From DASPWV01 sp046727855 (GTDB lineage Bacteria > Acidobacteriota > Vicinamibacteria > Vicinamibacterales > UBA2999), in NCBI GenBank assembly GCA_046727855.1, contig JBKPDL010000043.1, positions 1 to 44,957 on the forward strand: DNA of 44,957 nucleotides, in the 5' to 3' direction. The notes below the pieces were generated by a model, which was not told the origin of the DNA, did not search any database, and saw only the letters and a list, made by a program, of their open reading frames with translations. Shown here one piece after another: positions 24,205 to 32,440 of this stretch. The first letter of the stretch is position 1, and every line of letters begins with the position of its first letter. Made by a program: the position numbers and the translations under genes.

Positions 24205-24630
24205 TTGCGAGTATTTCTGATCGGCCTCGCGCGGGAGGATCTGGACGAGTTACGCCGAGGGGTGACGGCCGATCCCGCGCTCGAGATCGTGGGTACTGCG
24301 CTGCGACGTGACATCGATCAGGGACGGTTGCGAGTGCCGTCCCATGCCGACGCGGTGATGATGAGCCCACCCGCGGCGGCGCGCGAGTCTGGGGCGGCTG
24401 ATGAGGCCACGTCTTCGGAGCATGACCCGATCGAAGCGCTCACGCCACGCGAGCTCGATGTGCTGGCGCTTTTGTCCGACGGTTATGGAAATCGTGCGAT
24501 CGCGTCACGACTTGGCATCAGCGAGCACACGGTGAAGTTTCACCTCGCGTCCATTTTCGGCAAACTCGGCGCGTCCACTCGAACCGAGGCAGTTCGGCGC
24601 GGACTCGAGCTCGGCCTCATTGAAATCTGA
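24205..24630 (+). CDS. Miniature LuxR/NarL-type regulator with degenerate receiver
   Basis: 141 residues. The C-terminal 65 are a complete LuxR-type helix-turn-helix (LTPRELDVLALLSDGYGNRAIASRLGISEHTVKFHLASIFGKL). The N-terminal 60 keep only the first strands and helix of a receiver (MRVFLIGLAREDLDELRRGV..LEIVGTA). The strand that should carry the phosphoacceptor reads ADAVMMSPP, with serine where aspartate is expected, and the rest of the receiver is missing. It should bind DNA but not respond to phosphorylation. Start: TTG at 24205, chosen because it begins the first receiver strand; the ribosome binding site is weak. It lies between two HtrA-like genes and is likely co-transcribed with them. 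Confidence 0.8.
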   Translation: MRVFLIGLAREDLDELRRGVTADPALEIVGTALRRDIDQGRLRVPSHADAVMMSPPAAARESGAADEATSSEHDPIEALTPRELDVLALLSDGYGNRAIASRLGISEHTVKFHLASIFGKLGASTRTEAVRRGLELGLIEI

Positions 24631-24641
24631 TCGCTCGGGTG

Positions 24642-25613
24642 ATGGAAATGATCACGCAACTGCAGGAAGATGTCGATTTGCTCGACGCGTACTCTCGCGC
24701 GGTGACGACAGCGGTGGCGCGAGTTGCCGCTGCCGTCGTCAACGTGGAGGTCGGATCGGCGTCCGAGCCGCAACGCGCGCGGGCCGGTGGATCTGGATTC
24801 GTGTTCACGCGCGATGGGTTGATTCTCACCAACAGCCATGTCGTCGCGCACGGTGGCCCGGTGCATGTGACGCTGCTCGACGGGCGGCGGGTCGAAGGTG
24901 ATCGCGTCGGAGACGACCCTGATACCGACCTCGCCGTGCTGCGCATCAGCGCCGACGATCTCGTGCCGGTCGTGCTTGGCGATTCTGCCGCGCTCCAGCC
25001 CGGGCAGCTGGCGATCGCCGTCGGCAACCCGTTTGGTTTTCAACATACGGTTACGGCCGGCGTCATCAGCGCGCTCGGCCGCAGCTTGCGCTCACGAACG
25101 GGACGCTTGATGGAGCACTTGATTCAAACCGATGCGGCGTTGAACCCCGGCAACTCCGGCGGACCGCTGTTGACGAGCGCGGGCGCGGTGGTCGGGGTGA
25201 ACACCGCGATCATCATGGGTGGCCAGGGAATCGCGTTCGCGGTCCCGATCAACACCGCGCGCGTGGTCATCTCGGCGCTGCTGCGCGATGGCCGCGTGCG
25301 GCGCGCCGTGCTCGGCCTCTCGGCGCAGTCGGTTCCAATTCCTCGACGCCTGGTGCGCGCACACGCGCTCACGCAGGAACGAGGGGTGCTCATCACTGAT
25401 GTGCACGCCGGATCAGCGGCCGACAATGGCGGATTGCGGCCTGGTGATGTGCTGATTGATTTTGCCGGAGCGCCGCTGACCGGACCAGACGATCTCGTGA
25501 GGCTGCTCACCGCAGAACGCATCGGCGAAGCCGTTCCTGTGCGATTGCTGCGCAATGCGGAACCGCGGCGGCTGATTGTCGTTCCGTCCGAACCAACAGC
25601 CTCGCACGCGTAG
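24642..25613 (+). CDS. HtrA/DegP-type serine protease (S1C), cytoplasmic
   Basis: 323 residues. The protease domain has the full triad: H66 in LTNSHVVAHG, D96 in DTDLAVLRI, S172 in NPGNSGGPLL. One PDZ domain follows (about 215-315, GVLITDVHAGSAADNGGLRPGDVLIDFAG). There is no signal peptide or membrane anchor; the N-terminus is a short amphipathic helix (EMITQLQEDVDLLDAYSRAV), so it probably works in the cytoplasm, unlike periplasmic DegP. The ATG at 24642 is chosen; a GTG one codon earlier is possible. The TAG stop (25611-25613) is part of an element C palindrome. The gene follows the LuxR-type regulator by 11 bases and probably belongs with it and the pseudoprotease. Confidence 0.93.
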   Translation: MEMITQLQEDVDLLDAYSRAVTTAVARVAAAVVNVEVGSASEPQRARAGGSGFVFTRDGLILTNSHVVAHGGPVHVTLLDGRRVEGDRVGDDPDTDLAVLRISADDLVPVVLGDSAALQPGQLAIAVGNPFGFQHTVTAGVISALGRSLRSRTGRLMEHLIQTDAALNPGNSGGPLLTSAGAVVGVNTAIIMGGQGIAFAVPINTARVVISALLRDGRVRRAVLGLSAQSVPIPRRLVRAHALTQERGVLITDVHAGSAADNGGLRPGDVLIDFAGAPLTGPDDLVRLLTAERIGEAVPVRLLRNAEPRRLIVVPSEPTASHA

Positions 25614-25634
25614 CGCGGACCTTCAGGTCCGCGG
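25610..25634 (+). repeat. Element C, copy 3: 25-bp palindromic repeat
   Basis: GTAGCGCGGACCTTCAGGTC.. to GCGG at 25634, with arms GCGGACC/GGTCCGC around TTCA. The TAG at 25611-25613 is the stop of the HtrA gene. It fills the 39-base gap to the convergent ADOP permease gene and may act as a bidirectional terminator. Confidence 0.9.
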
Positions 25635-25652
25635 CCACGCGGTGCGCATCGC

Positions 25653-28130
25653 TCACTCGGTGAGCGCAATCACAGGATCCGTCTTGGCCGCGCGCCGCGC
25701 GGGCACCAGGCACGCCACCAACGCAACCGCCAGGAGGATGACAGCAACCGTAGAAACAACGCGCGGGTCCATCGCGCCGATTTCATACAGCTGCGACTGC
25801 AGCGTCTGCCGCAGCGCAAACGCGCCGGCAAGCCCCACGAGCGCGCCCGCCAGCACAATCAACGCGCCTTCGCGCAGCACCATGCCGAAAATCCGTCCGG
25901 TCTCGGCGCCAAGCGCGATGCGAATGCCAATTTCGCGCCGCCGCTGCGACACCTGATACGCAAGCACGCCGTAGATGCCAATGGCGGCGAGAAACAGCGC
26001 CACCGCCGCGAAACTCAGCGCCAGAATCATCGGCGTCCGCCGGTCCGTCAGCCATCGATCAACCCGTTCCTCCATCGTCCGCACGCCGTAAAACGGCAAC
26101 TCGGGATCGATCGCCGCGATCTCGCGTCTCACGGCACTCGTCACCGATGCCGGGTCCTGCGCGCTGCGGACCGCGAGGCCGAACGAGCGCGCGCTCGCCT
26201 GACGAAGCGGAAAGTAATACGTGCCGACACGCCTGAACTCGGCGCGATCGACCAGGCCGGCAAGACGAACGTCTTCGACCACGCCGACTACCGTGTACCA
26301 CTGGTCGCGCGGGGGCGCTGCCATCACGTTCTTGACGTCGGTCGGCTGATACATGTGTTTTCCGATCGGATCCTGTCCGGCCCAGAACTTGTGTGCGAGA
26401 CGTTCGTCCACGATGATTGCCCGCGCGGCTCCTTCCTGATCGGCGGCCGTGAAGTAGCGGCCGCGCAGCAGCCGCGTGCGCATCGCCTCGAAGTAGCCTT
26501 CGCTGACGACCACCTGGCTTGGCGAGACCAACGACTCGCCCGGGGCCATTTGATATCCCTCCGCGAGGATAACCGAGTCGCTGTAGTTGCCGCTCATCGG
26601 AAGCGTCGTGGAAAAGCCGACCGCCTGCACGCCGGGCAATGCTCGTACCCGTTCGAGCATCCGATCGAGCGTCGCACGCACCGCAGCGTTGTCCTTGTAG
26701 CGCGCCGTGGGCAGCGCAACGGCGCCGGTCAGTACATGCTCCGCGTCGAATCCGGGTTTGACCGCTAACACGTGCTGGAAACTGGTGAGCAGCAGGCCAG
26801 CGCCAACGAGCAACACCAGCGCAAACGCCACCTGACTGCCGACCAGCAGGCGCCGCACGACACGCGCGCCCCGCGACGCCGTGCCCGCGCGACCTTCCTC
26901 GCGAACCACTTGCGCGAGATTGGCCCGCCGAATCGCGACTACAGGGAGGAGGCCCACCACGATGCCCACCGCGAGCACAAGGCCAAAGCTGAAGATCAAC
27001 GCCGGCGCGTCGAGCGCGATCTCGCTTCCACGCGGTAGCTCGTCGAAGCCAAGCAGCGTGACCGCCGTCAACGCCCAGCGCCCGAGCGCAATGCCGAACG
27101 CGCCGCCGACAATCGCCAACACGATGGTTTCGGTGAGCATCTGCCGTGACAGCCGCTGCGTGCTTGCGCCGAGCGCATGCCGCGTCGCCATCTCGCGCAG
27201 CCGGGTGCTCGCGCGAACCGACACGAGATTCGCCACATTGACGCATCCGATGACCAGCACGAACAGTGCGCCGCTCCATAACAAATAGAGCGTGCGACGG
27301 CTGCCCTCGACCAGGTCGTCCTGAAAACTCTTGACCTGCGTATTGAACCCGGCGTTGATCAGAACCTGCTTCAGCTCCGGCAGCCGCTCGAGATTGCGTG
27401 CGTTGATCGCATCGATCTGCGATTGTGCCTGCTGCAGCGTCGCTCCAGGCCGCAGGCGTCCGATCTGTTGCCAGTTGTTGCTATGGCGGCCCGCGTCGGA
27501 TCGTTGCTCGGCAGTAAACGCAGCGGGCGTCCACAGTTCGATTTCCGGATCGATGAAGTGCCATCCCTGCGGCATGACGCCGACAACTGTGTACGGGTTG
27601 CCGTTGATGCGTAAATCCCTGCCGATGGCATCGTCACTCGCGCCGAACACGCGCTGCCATAAGCCGTAGCTCAGAATGACTTTTCGCTCCTTGCCGATCT
27701 CGGCATCCTCCTCAGTGAACGTGCGGCCGCGCAGAACTCCCGCTCCGAGCAGACGGAAGAAAGAAGGTGTCACGGGCATGCTCGAGATTCGCTGCGCTTC
27801 GCCTTGCTCTTGTCCACCGACGGTGACCCCGGCGGTGCGGTACATCGCGACCTCCAGAAACGCCGAGGCGTCGCGCAATCGGTCGTAATAATCGGGCACA
27901 CCATTGGACGCGCGGTGAACACCTGCACCCGGGTAAGCATTGAAGATCGTCAGGATTCGGCCGGGCTCCGGAAACGGCAGCGGCTTGAGGAGGACGGAAT
28001 TAACGATGGCGAAAATCGCCGTGTTGGCAGCCACGCACAGTGCCACAGTCGCGGCTGTCGTTAGAGTGAAAACACGATCTTTAAAGAAGAGGCGTACTGC
28101 GAAGCGGAGGTCCTGGAACAACCGATCCAT
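25653..28130 (-). CDS. ADOP-type MacB/FtsX permease
   Basis: 825 residues with two MacB-like periplasmic domains and two FtsX permease units, the layout of the acidobacterial duplicated orphan permeases. Unit 1: N-terminal helix (FTLTTAATVALCVAANTAIFAIVNSVLLKPLPF split by the ANTAIF..NSVLL motif), a periplasmic core, then helices around 280-310, 325-350 and 370-395. Unit 2: helix at 425-450, a second periplasmic part, and three helices at 695-720, 745-775 and 785-810 ending VPARRAAKTDPVIALTE. There is no ATP-binding domain and no adjacent ABC ATPase gene; ADOPs are typically orphan. Substrate unknown. The ATG at 28130 is clear. Confidence 0.93.
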   Translation of the reverse strand: MDRLFQDLRFAVRLFFKDRVFTLTTAATVALCVAANTAIFAIVNSVLLKPLPFPEPGRILTIFNAYPGAGVHRASNGVPDYYDRLRDASAFLEVAMYRTAGVTVGGQEQGEAQRISSMPVTPSFFRLLGAGVLRGRTFTEEDAEIGKERKVILSYGLWQRVFGASDDAIGRDLRINGNPYTVVGVMPQGWHFIDPEIELWTPAAFTAEQRSDAGRHSNNWQQIGRLRPGATLQQAQSQIDAINARNLERLPELKQVLINAGFNTQVKSFQDDLVEGSRRTLYLLWSGALFVLVIGCVNVANLVSVRASTRLREMATRHALGASTQRLSRQMLTETIVLAIVGGAFGIALGRWALTAVTLLGFDELPRGSEIALDAPALIFSFGLVLAVGIVVGLLPVVAIRRANLAQVVREEGRAGTASRGARVVRRLLVGSQVAFALVLLVGAGLLLTSFQHVLAVKPGFDAEHVLTGAVALPTARYKDNAAVRATLDRMLERVRALPGVQAVGFSTTLPMSGNYSDSVILAEGYQMAPGESLVSPSQVVVSEGYFEAMRTRLLRGRYFTAADQEGAARAIIVDERLAHKFWAGQDPIGKHMYQPTDVKNVMAAPPRDQWYTVVGVVEDVRLAGLVDRAEFRRVGTYYFPLRQASARSFGLAVRSAQDPASVTSAVRREIAAIDPELPFYGVRTMEERVDRWLTDRRTPMILALSFAAVALFLAAIGIYGVLAYQVSQRRREIGIRIALGAETGRIFGMVLREGALIVLAGALVGLAGAFALRQTLQSQLYEIGAMDPRVVSTVAVILLAVALVACLVPARRAAKTDPVIALTE

Positions 28131-28249
28131 ACGAGGAGGTTACGACACCTGGAAAGGTGCGGTTCCTCAGCGCGTCATTACTTCGCGCTTTCACATGTAC
28201 GGGCAGACGTCATGCACGCCCGCCGCACGTTTCCGCGACCACGGGCCTT

Positions 28250-28555
28250 CTACGCAACCTTCAGCCCTTCGCAGCACTCCGGCGCTTCGGACACGAGCGT
28301 GAGATGCGACTGGCCTGCCGCTTGCTCGTATCGACACGTCCTGATGTGCTGCGCAACCCGGCGTTGCTCCCATGGCGACAGCGAGGCAGTACACGATGGT
28401 GTTGCGAGATGTCTTTCGCGGCGATTGATCCACGCGGCAGCGTTATATAAGCCCATCAGTGCGCACAACCCCAGTGCCGCTCCGTGGACGACGGCTTTGA
28501 ACGGCTCGCAGGCGCCGTGCTGCAAAATGGGCAGCGGTAGGTCATGTTGCGTCAC
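28250..28555 (-). CDS. Small hypothetical protein, possibly with compensating frameshifts
   Basis: 101 codons from a GTG at 28555; the N-terminus is uncertain. The middle VVHGAALGLCALMGLYNAAAWINRRERHLA resembles a widespread family of roughly 80-residue one-helix proteins of unknown function, read from memory and not checked by search. In that family RRERHLA is followed by a hydrophobic stretch such as NTIVY.LAV and then WE...V.HH. Here this stretch (NTIVYCLAV) is found in another frame, about 28385-28425, while the main frame reads TPSCTASLSP and then resumes with WEQRRVAQHIR. Two one-base indels would explain it. The gap 28131-28249 shows no other feature. Confidence 0.45.
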   Translation of the reverse strand: MTQHDLPLPILQHGACEPFKAVVHGAALGLCALMGLYNAAAWINRRERHLATPSCTASLSPWEQRRVAQHIRTCRYEQAAGQSHLTLVSEAPECCEGLKVA

Positions 28556-28587
28556 CCCGCAAAAGGTGTGCTAGCTGGACCGGATTG

Positions 28588-31248
28588 ATGAGTCATCAGC
28601 AAACCGACCCGCACAAAGGACTTCGAGACGACGTCCGGTTCCTCGGTGAACTGCTTGGTGAGACGTTGCGCGCGGGCGAAGGCAATGCCCTGTTCGAAAC
28701 GGTCGAGCGGGTGCGTCGGTTATCGAAGGAAGCCCGCGCCGGCAGCGACGAGGATTTCGAGGCACTAGCCGCCGAGTTGACACACCTGACTGTCGATACG
28801 GCTGTGCCAGTGGCCAGGGCCTTCGCACACTTTTTAAACCTCGCCAATATTGCCGAGCAGCATCACCGCATTCGCAGACGACGGGAGTATCAGCGTGATC
28901 CCGCGGCACGGCCGCAACGGGGGTCTTGCGCCGACAGCTTCACCAGGTTGATCAGCAACCGTGTGACGTCCGATCAGCTGTACAACGCTGTCTGTTCGCT
29001 CTCCATTGAGCTAGTGCTCACGGCGCACCCGACCGAAATCTCGCGTCGCACGCTGGTCCACAAATACAACCGGATCGCCGCGATGCTCATGACGCGTGAT
29101 CGCACTGATCTCACGCCGCCGGAGCACGAAGAGCTCACCGCGTTGCTGCGCCGTGAGATCGAGACCGCCTGGGCCACGAGCGACGTGCGCGACGAACGTC
29201 CGACGCCGCTCGACGAGGTCCGCAGCGGTCTCGTGTTATTTGAGCAATGCCTGTGGGATGCACTGCCACGCTATTGCCGCGAAGTGGATCGCGCCCTTCT
29301 CGCCACCACCCGGCGCAGGCTTCCGCTCGACGTCACGCCGATCCGCTTCGGCTCGTGGATTGGCGGCGATCGCGACGGCAATCCGAGCGTCACGCCGGAG
29401 GTGACGCGCCGCGCATGTCTTCTCGCGCGATGGGTCGCCGCCGATTTGTACTTCAGCGAAATCGATGCGCTGCGCGACGAGTTATCGCTCGCGCATGCAA
29501 GTGACGAGCTGCGGGCGCGCGTCGGCGACGCGCCGGAGCCCTATCGCGAGTTGTTGCGCGCAGTCCGAACACGCCTGATCACAACGCGCGAATGGGTTGA
29601 AGCGTCGCTTGGTGACAACAGCGACACGCCACCGGATCCCGGCGTCTATCTGGATGGCGCCGAGCTGATCGACACGTTGCGTCTCTGCCAGCGATCGCTC
29701 GAGCAAACCGGTCACGCGATCATCGCCGAGGGCCGCCTCACCGACATTCTTCGCCGCCTGATCACGTTGGATCTCACGCTGGCGCGCCTGGACGTCCGTC
29801 AGGATGCCGCGCGCCATACCGAAACGCTGGCGGCACTCACCGCCGCGCACGGTCTTGGCTCGTACGAAAACTGGGACGAAGCGAAGCGGATCGAGTTTCT
29901 CCTGCAGCAACTCTCCGCGAGCGAACCAGTCGCGCTCGACCGCGTGCAGGGGACGCCGGAGGTGCACGACGTAATCGAGACGTTTCGCATGATCGCGCGG
30001 ATTCCGCGCGGCTCCCTCGGCGCGTACGTGATCACGATGGCGGCCGCTCCGTCCGATGTGCTGGCGGTGGCGCTCCTGCAACGGCTCGCCAACGTTCGCG
30101 AGCCGCTGCGCATCGTGCCGCTGTTTGAAACGTCGCGCGATTTGCAGCATGCAGGCGCCACGCTCGACGCGCTGCTCGACATAGGGTGGTATCGCGAACG
30201 AATTGGTGGGCGGCACGAAGTGATGATCGGCTATTCGGATTCCGCGAAGGACGTGGGACGCCTGACCGCCGGATGGGATCTTTACCGCGCCCAGGAGGCC
30301 ATCGTGGCCACCTGTCGCGCGCACGGCGTCGCGGTGACGCTGTTTCACGGCCGCGGCGGCAGCGTCGGCCGCGGCGGCGGCCCCACGCACCTGGCGATTC
30401 AGGCGCAACCGCCAGGTTCAATCGATGGGACGCTGCGCGTGACCGAACAGGGCGAGATGTTGCAGGCGCTGTTCGGCCTTCCGGACATCGCGCTGCGCAC
30501 CCTCGAGATCTACACGACCGGAACGTTGGAGGCATGGCTCGTTCCTGGTTCGCCGCCGGCGAGCGAATGGCGCGCCTGTATGGACCGCCTGGCGGCCGAT
30601 GCCAAGCGCGCGTATCGGCGCGTGGTGTACGAGACGCCGCCGTTTCTCGATTACTTCCACACCGCCACACCCGAGCCTGAACTCGCCGAGTTGAACATCG
30701 GCAGCCGCCCCGCACGGCGAAGGAGTGATGGAGGTGGTGTGGCCAACCTGCGCGCCATTCCGTGGCAATTCGCCTGGACGCAGACGCGGTTGCTCCTCGG
30801 CGCGTGGCTCGGCGTAGAAGAAGCGCTCGAATGCGCCATCACCCGCGGCGAGCTCGACGACTTGCGACGAATGTATCGCGATTGGCCGCATTTTCATTCG
30901 TCGATCGGTCTCATCGAAATGGTGCTTGCGAAGGCGGACGCCCGCATTGCAGCTGTTTACGATCACCAGCTCGTGCCGTGGGCGCTTCGCCCCATCGGTA
31001 GCGATCTGCGCGCGCGGCTTGGCCGTGCCATCGACGGCGTGCTGAAAGTTACGGGCGACGCGGAGCTCGCCGCGTCAAATCCGGTCCTTCGCCGATCGAT
31101 CGACGTGCGCAACCCATATGTCGATCCGATCAACCTCGTCCAGGCCGAAGTGCTCCGTCGTCTGCGCCAGCACCCTGACCCGCGGCTGCGCCGGGCATTT
31201 GAGGTGACGGTAAATGGCATTGCTGCCGGTATGCGTAATACCGGCTAA
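28588..31248 (+). CDS. ppc: Phosphoenolpyruvate carboxylase
   Basis: 886 residues, normal for bacterial PEPC. It carboxylates PEP to oxaloacetate to refill the citrate cycle. Active-site signatures: VLTAHPTEISRRT with catalytic H147, GSWIGGDRDGNP, MIGYSDSAKDVG, and FHGRGGSVGRGGGP from H587, which carries the glycine-rich loop and essential arginine. The C-terminus ends AAGMRNTG, the conserved PEPC terminus, so the protein is complete. The ATG at 28588 is preferred over the TTG one codon earlier. It stands alone with its own promoter region (28556-28587 is short). No allosteric change can be judged by eye. Confidence 0.97.
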   Translation: MSHQQTDPHKGLRDDVRFLGELLGETLRAGEGNALFETVERVRRLSKEARAGSDEDFEALAAELTHLTVDTAVPVARAFAHFLNLANIAEQHHRIRRRREYQRDPAARPQRGSCADSFTRLISNRVTSDQLYNAVCSLSIELVLTAHPTEISRRTLVHKYNRIAAMLMTRDRTDLTPPEHEELTALLRREIETAWATSDVRDERPTPLDEVRSGLVLFEQCLWDALPRYCREVDRALLATTRRRLPLDVTPIRFGSWIGGDRDGNPSVTPEVTRRACLLARWVAADLYFSEIDALRDELSLAHASDELRARVGDAPEPYRELLRAVRTRLITTREWVEASLGDNSDTPPDPGVYLDGAELIDTLRLCQRSLEQTGHAIIAEGRLTDILRRLITLDLTLARLDVRQDAARHTETLAALTAAHGLGSYENWDEAKRIEFLLQQLSASEPVALDRVQGTPEVHDVIETFRMIARIPRGSLGAYVITMAAAPSDVLAVALLQRLANVREPLRIVPLFETSRDLQHAGATLDALLDIGWYRERIGGRHEVMIGYSDSAKDVGRLTAGWDLYRAQEAIVATCRAHGVAVTLFHGRGGSVGRGGGPTHLAIQAQPPGSIDGTLRVTEQGEMLQALFGLPDIALRTLEIYTTGTLEAWLVPGSPPASEWRACMDRLAADAKRAYRRVVYETPPFLDYFHTATPEPELAELNIGSRPARRRSDGGGVANLRAIPWQFAWTQTRLLLGAWLGVEEALECAITRGELDDLRRMYRDWPHFHSSIGLIEMVLAKADARIAAVYDHQLVPWALRPIGSDLRARLGRAIDGVLKVTGDAELAASNPVLRRSIDVRNPYVDPINLVQAEVLRRLRQHPDPRLRRAFEVTVNGIAAGMRNTG

Positions 31249-31277
31249 CGGTTACAATGCCCAACCCGAGGTACACG

Positions 31278-32177
31278 ATGGAACGACGGACGGCCAGCGA
31301 TTTCCCGCAGGAACTGCTCAATCTGTTCGACAAATACGTGCACGGCGATATCGACCGCCGCGGATTTCTCGACCGCGCCGGCAAATTTGCCGTGGGCGGC
31401 ACCACGGCCGCGATGCTCCTGGATGCGCTGAATCCCAAGTTTGCGGAGGCGCAGCAGGTTCCCAAGGACGACAAACGGCTGAAGACAGAGTACGCCGAAT
31501 TCGCGTCGCCAAACGGCACCGGCAAGATGCGCGGGTACCTGGCGCGACCGGCCAGCGCCGAAGGCAAGAAACTGCCGTCGATTCTCGTCGTCCACGAAAA
31601 CCGCGGGCTCAATCCGCACATTGAAGACATCGCCCGCCGGCTGGCGATCGACGGCTTCATGGCCTTTGCGCCCGACGCGCTCACGCCGCTGGGCGGCTAT
31701 CCAGGCGACGAGGACAAAGCGCGCGAGCTGTTCCCCAAGCTCGACCAAGCCAAGACGCGCGAGGACTTCGTCAACGCCGCGATGTATCTGAAAAATCGGC
31801 CGGACTCGACCGGCAAAATCGGTGCGGTCGGCTTCTGCTACGGCGGTGGCATCGTCAACATGCTCGCGGCACGTCTCGGCGCCGACCTCTCAGCCGGCGT
31901 CCCGTTCTATGGCAACCAGGTGCCTGCCGAAGAAGCGGCGAAGATCAAGGCGCCGCTGCTGCTGCAGTATGCCGGGACCGACGAAAAAATCAATGCCGGC
32001 ATTCCTGCCTACGAAGCCGCGCTCAAGGCCAACAAGGTGCCGTATCAGGTGTTCATCTACGACGGCACGCAGCACGGGTTCAACAACGACACAACGCCGC
32101 GGTATGACGAGAAGTCGGCGAAGCTCGCCTGGTCGCGGACGATGGAGTTCTTTAAAAAGCACCTCGCCGCCACTTAA
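31278..32177 (+). CDS. Tat-exported dienelactone hydrolase-family protein
   Basis: 299 residues from the ATG at 31278 (GAGG upstream); an ATG at 31257 would add seven residues. The N-terminal 60 carry a twin-arginine signal after a short leader (DRRGFLDRAGKFAVGGTTAA), so export folded is likely. The alpha/beta-hydrolase body has the dienelactone hydrolase triad: nucleophile cysteine in GFCYGGG, aspartate in GTDEKIN, histidine in TQHGFNND, plus the HENRGL oxyanion region. Exported members of this family are frequent in Acidobacteria; the substrate is unknown (carboxymethylenebutenolidase activity is only the family name). The TAA stop overlaps the first bases of an element B palindrome. Confidence 0.92.
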   Translation: MERRTASDFPQELLNLFDKYVHGDIDRRGFLDRAGKFAVGGTTAAMLLDALNPKFAEAQQVPKDDKRLKTEYAEFASPNGTGKMRGYLARPASAEGKKLPSILVVHENRGLNPHIEDIARRLAIDGFMAFAPDALTPLGGYPGDEDKARELFPKLDQAKTREDFVNAAMYLKNRPDSTGKIGAVGFCYGGGIVNMLAARLGADLSAGVPFYGNQVPAEEAAKIKAPLLLQYAGTDEKINAGIPAYEAALKANKVPYQVFIYDGTQHGFNNDTTPRYDEKSAKLAWSRTMEFFKKHLAAT

Positions 32178-32234
32178 AGGGGTCAGACCCCTTTTCCGCG
32201 CGTGACGGTCGGGCCGAAAAGGGGTCAGACCCCC
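32176..32234. repeat. Element B pair: GGGGTCAGACCCC palindromes
   Basis: Two copies: AAAGGGGTCAGACCCCTTTT (32176-32195) and AAAAGGGGTCAGACCCC (32217-32233), 21 bases apart. The first touches the TAA of the hydrolase, and the second contains the TGA (minus) of the 71-codon frame at 32225-32440. The form is that of a bidirectional terminator. It is the same family as 13128-13206. Confidence 0.9.
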
Positions 32235-32440
32235 TCACAAAATAAATCATCGACAGTTACTTCAGCGCCGTTTGCTGAACTACGTCGACGCACGGTCTCG
32301 TCGTGCAATCTCCGGAACTGTCGGGACGCACGATACGTCAGGCGCAGACTGGCCTGAGACGCTGCACGCGCCATGACCTCCGCGACCCGGCGCAGGCCCG
32401 GCTCGAGATTCCACTCGAATGACTCGCTGCTTCCGATCAC
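32225..32440 (-). CDS. Possible 71-residue hypothetical protein
   Basis: The GTG at 32440 overlaps the TGA of the TPP-enzyme gene in a GTGA arrangement, as several true gene pairs in this window do. The first 45 codons mostly end in G or C as expected for coding DNA here; the last 20 do not. The product (starting with a serine-rich segment, then ..LEPGLRRVAEVMARAASQAS) is not recognised and has no membrane segment. The stop lies inside an element B palindrome, so the original C-terminus may have been lost. It could also be non-coding. Confidence 0.3.
   Translation of the reverse strand: MIGSSESFEWNLEPGLRRVAEVMARAASQASLRLTYRASRQFRRLHDETVRRRSSANGAEVTVDDLFCEGV

Noticed and set aside
26059..27279. 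406-codon minus-strand frame within the ADOP permease
   Set aside because: It is an alternative frame of the same strand inside a well-supported permease gene.
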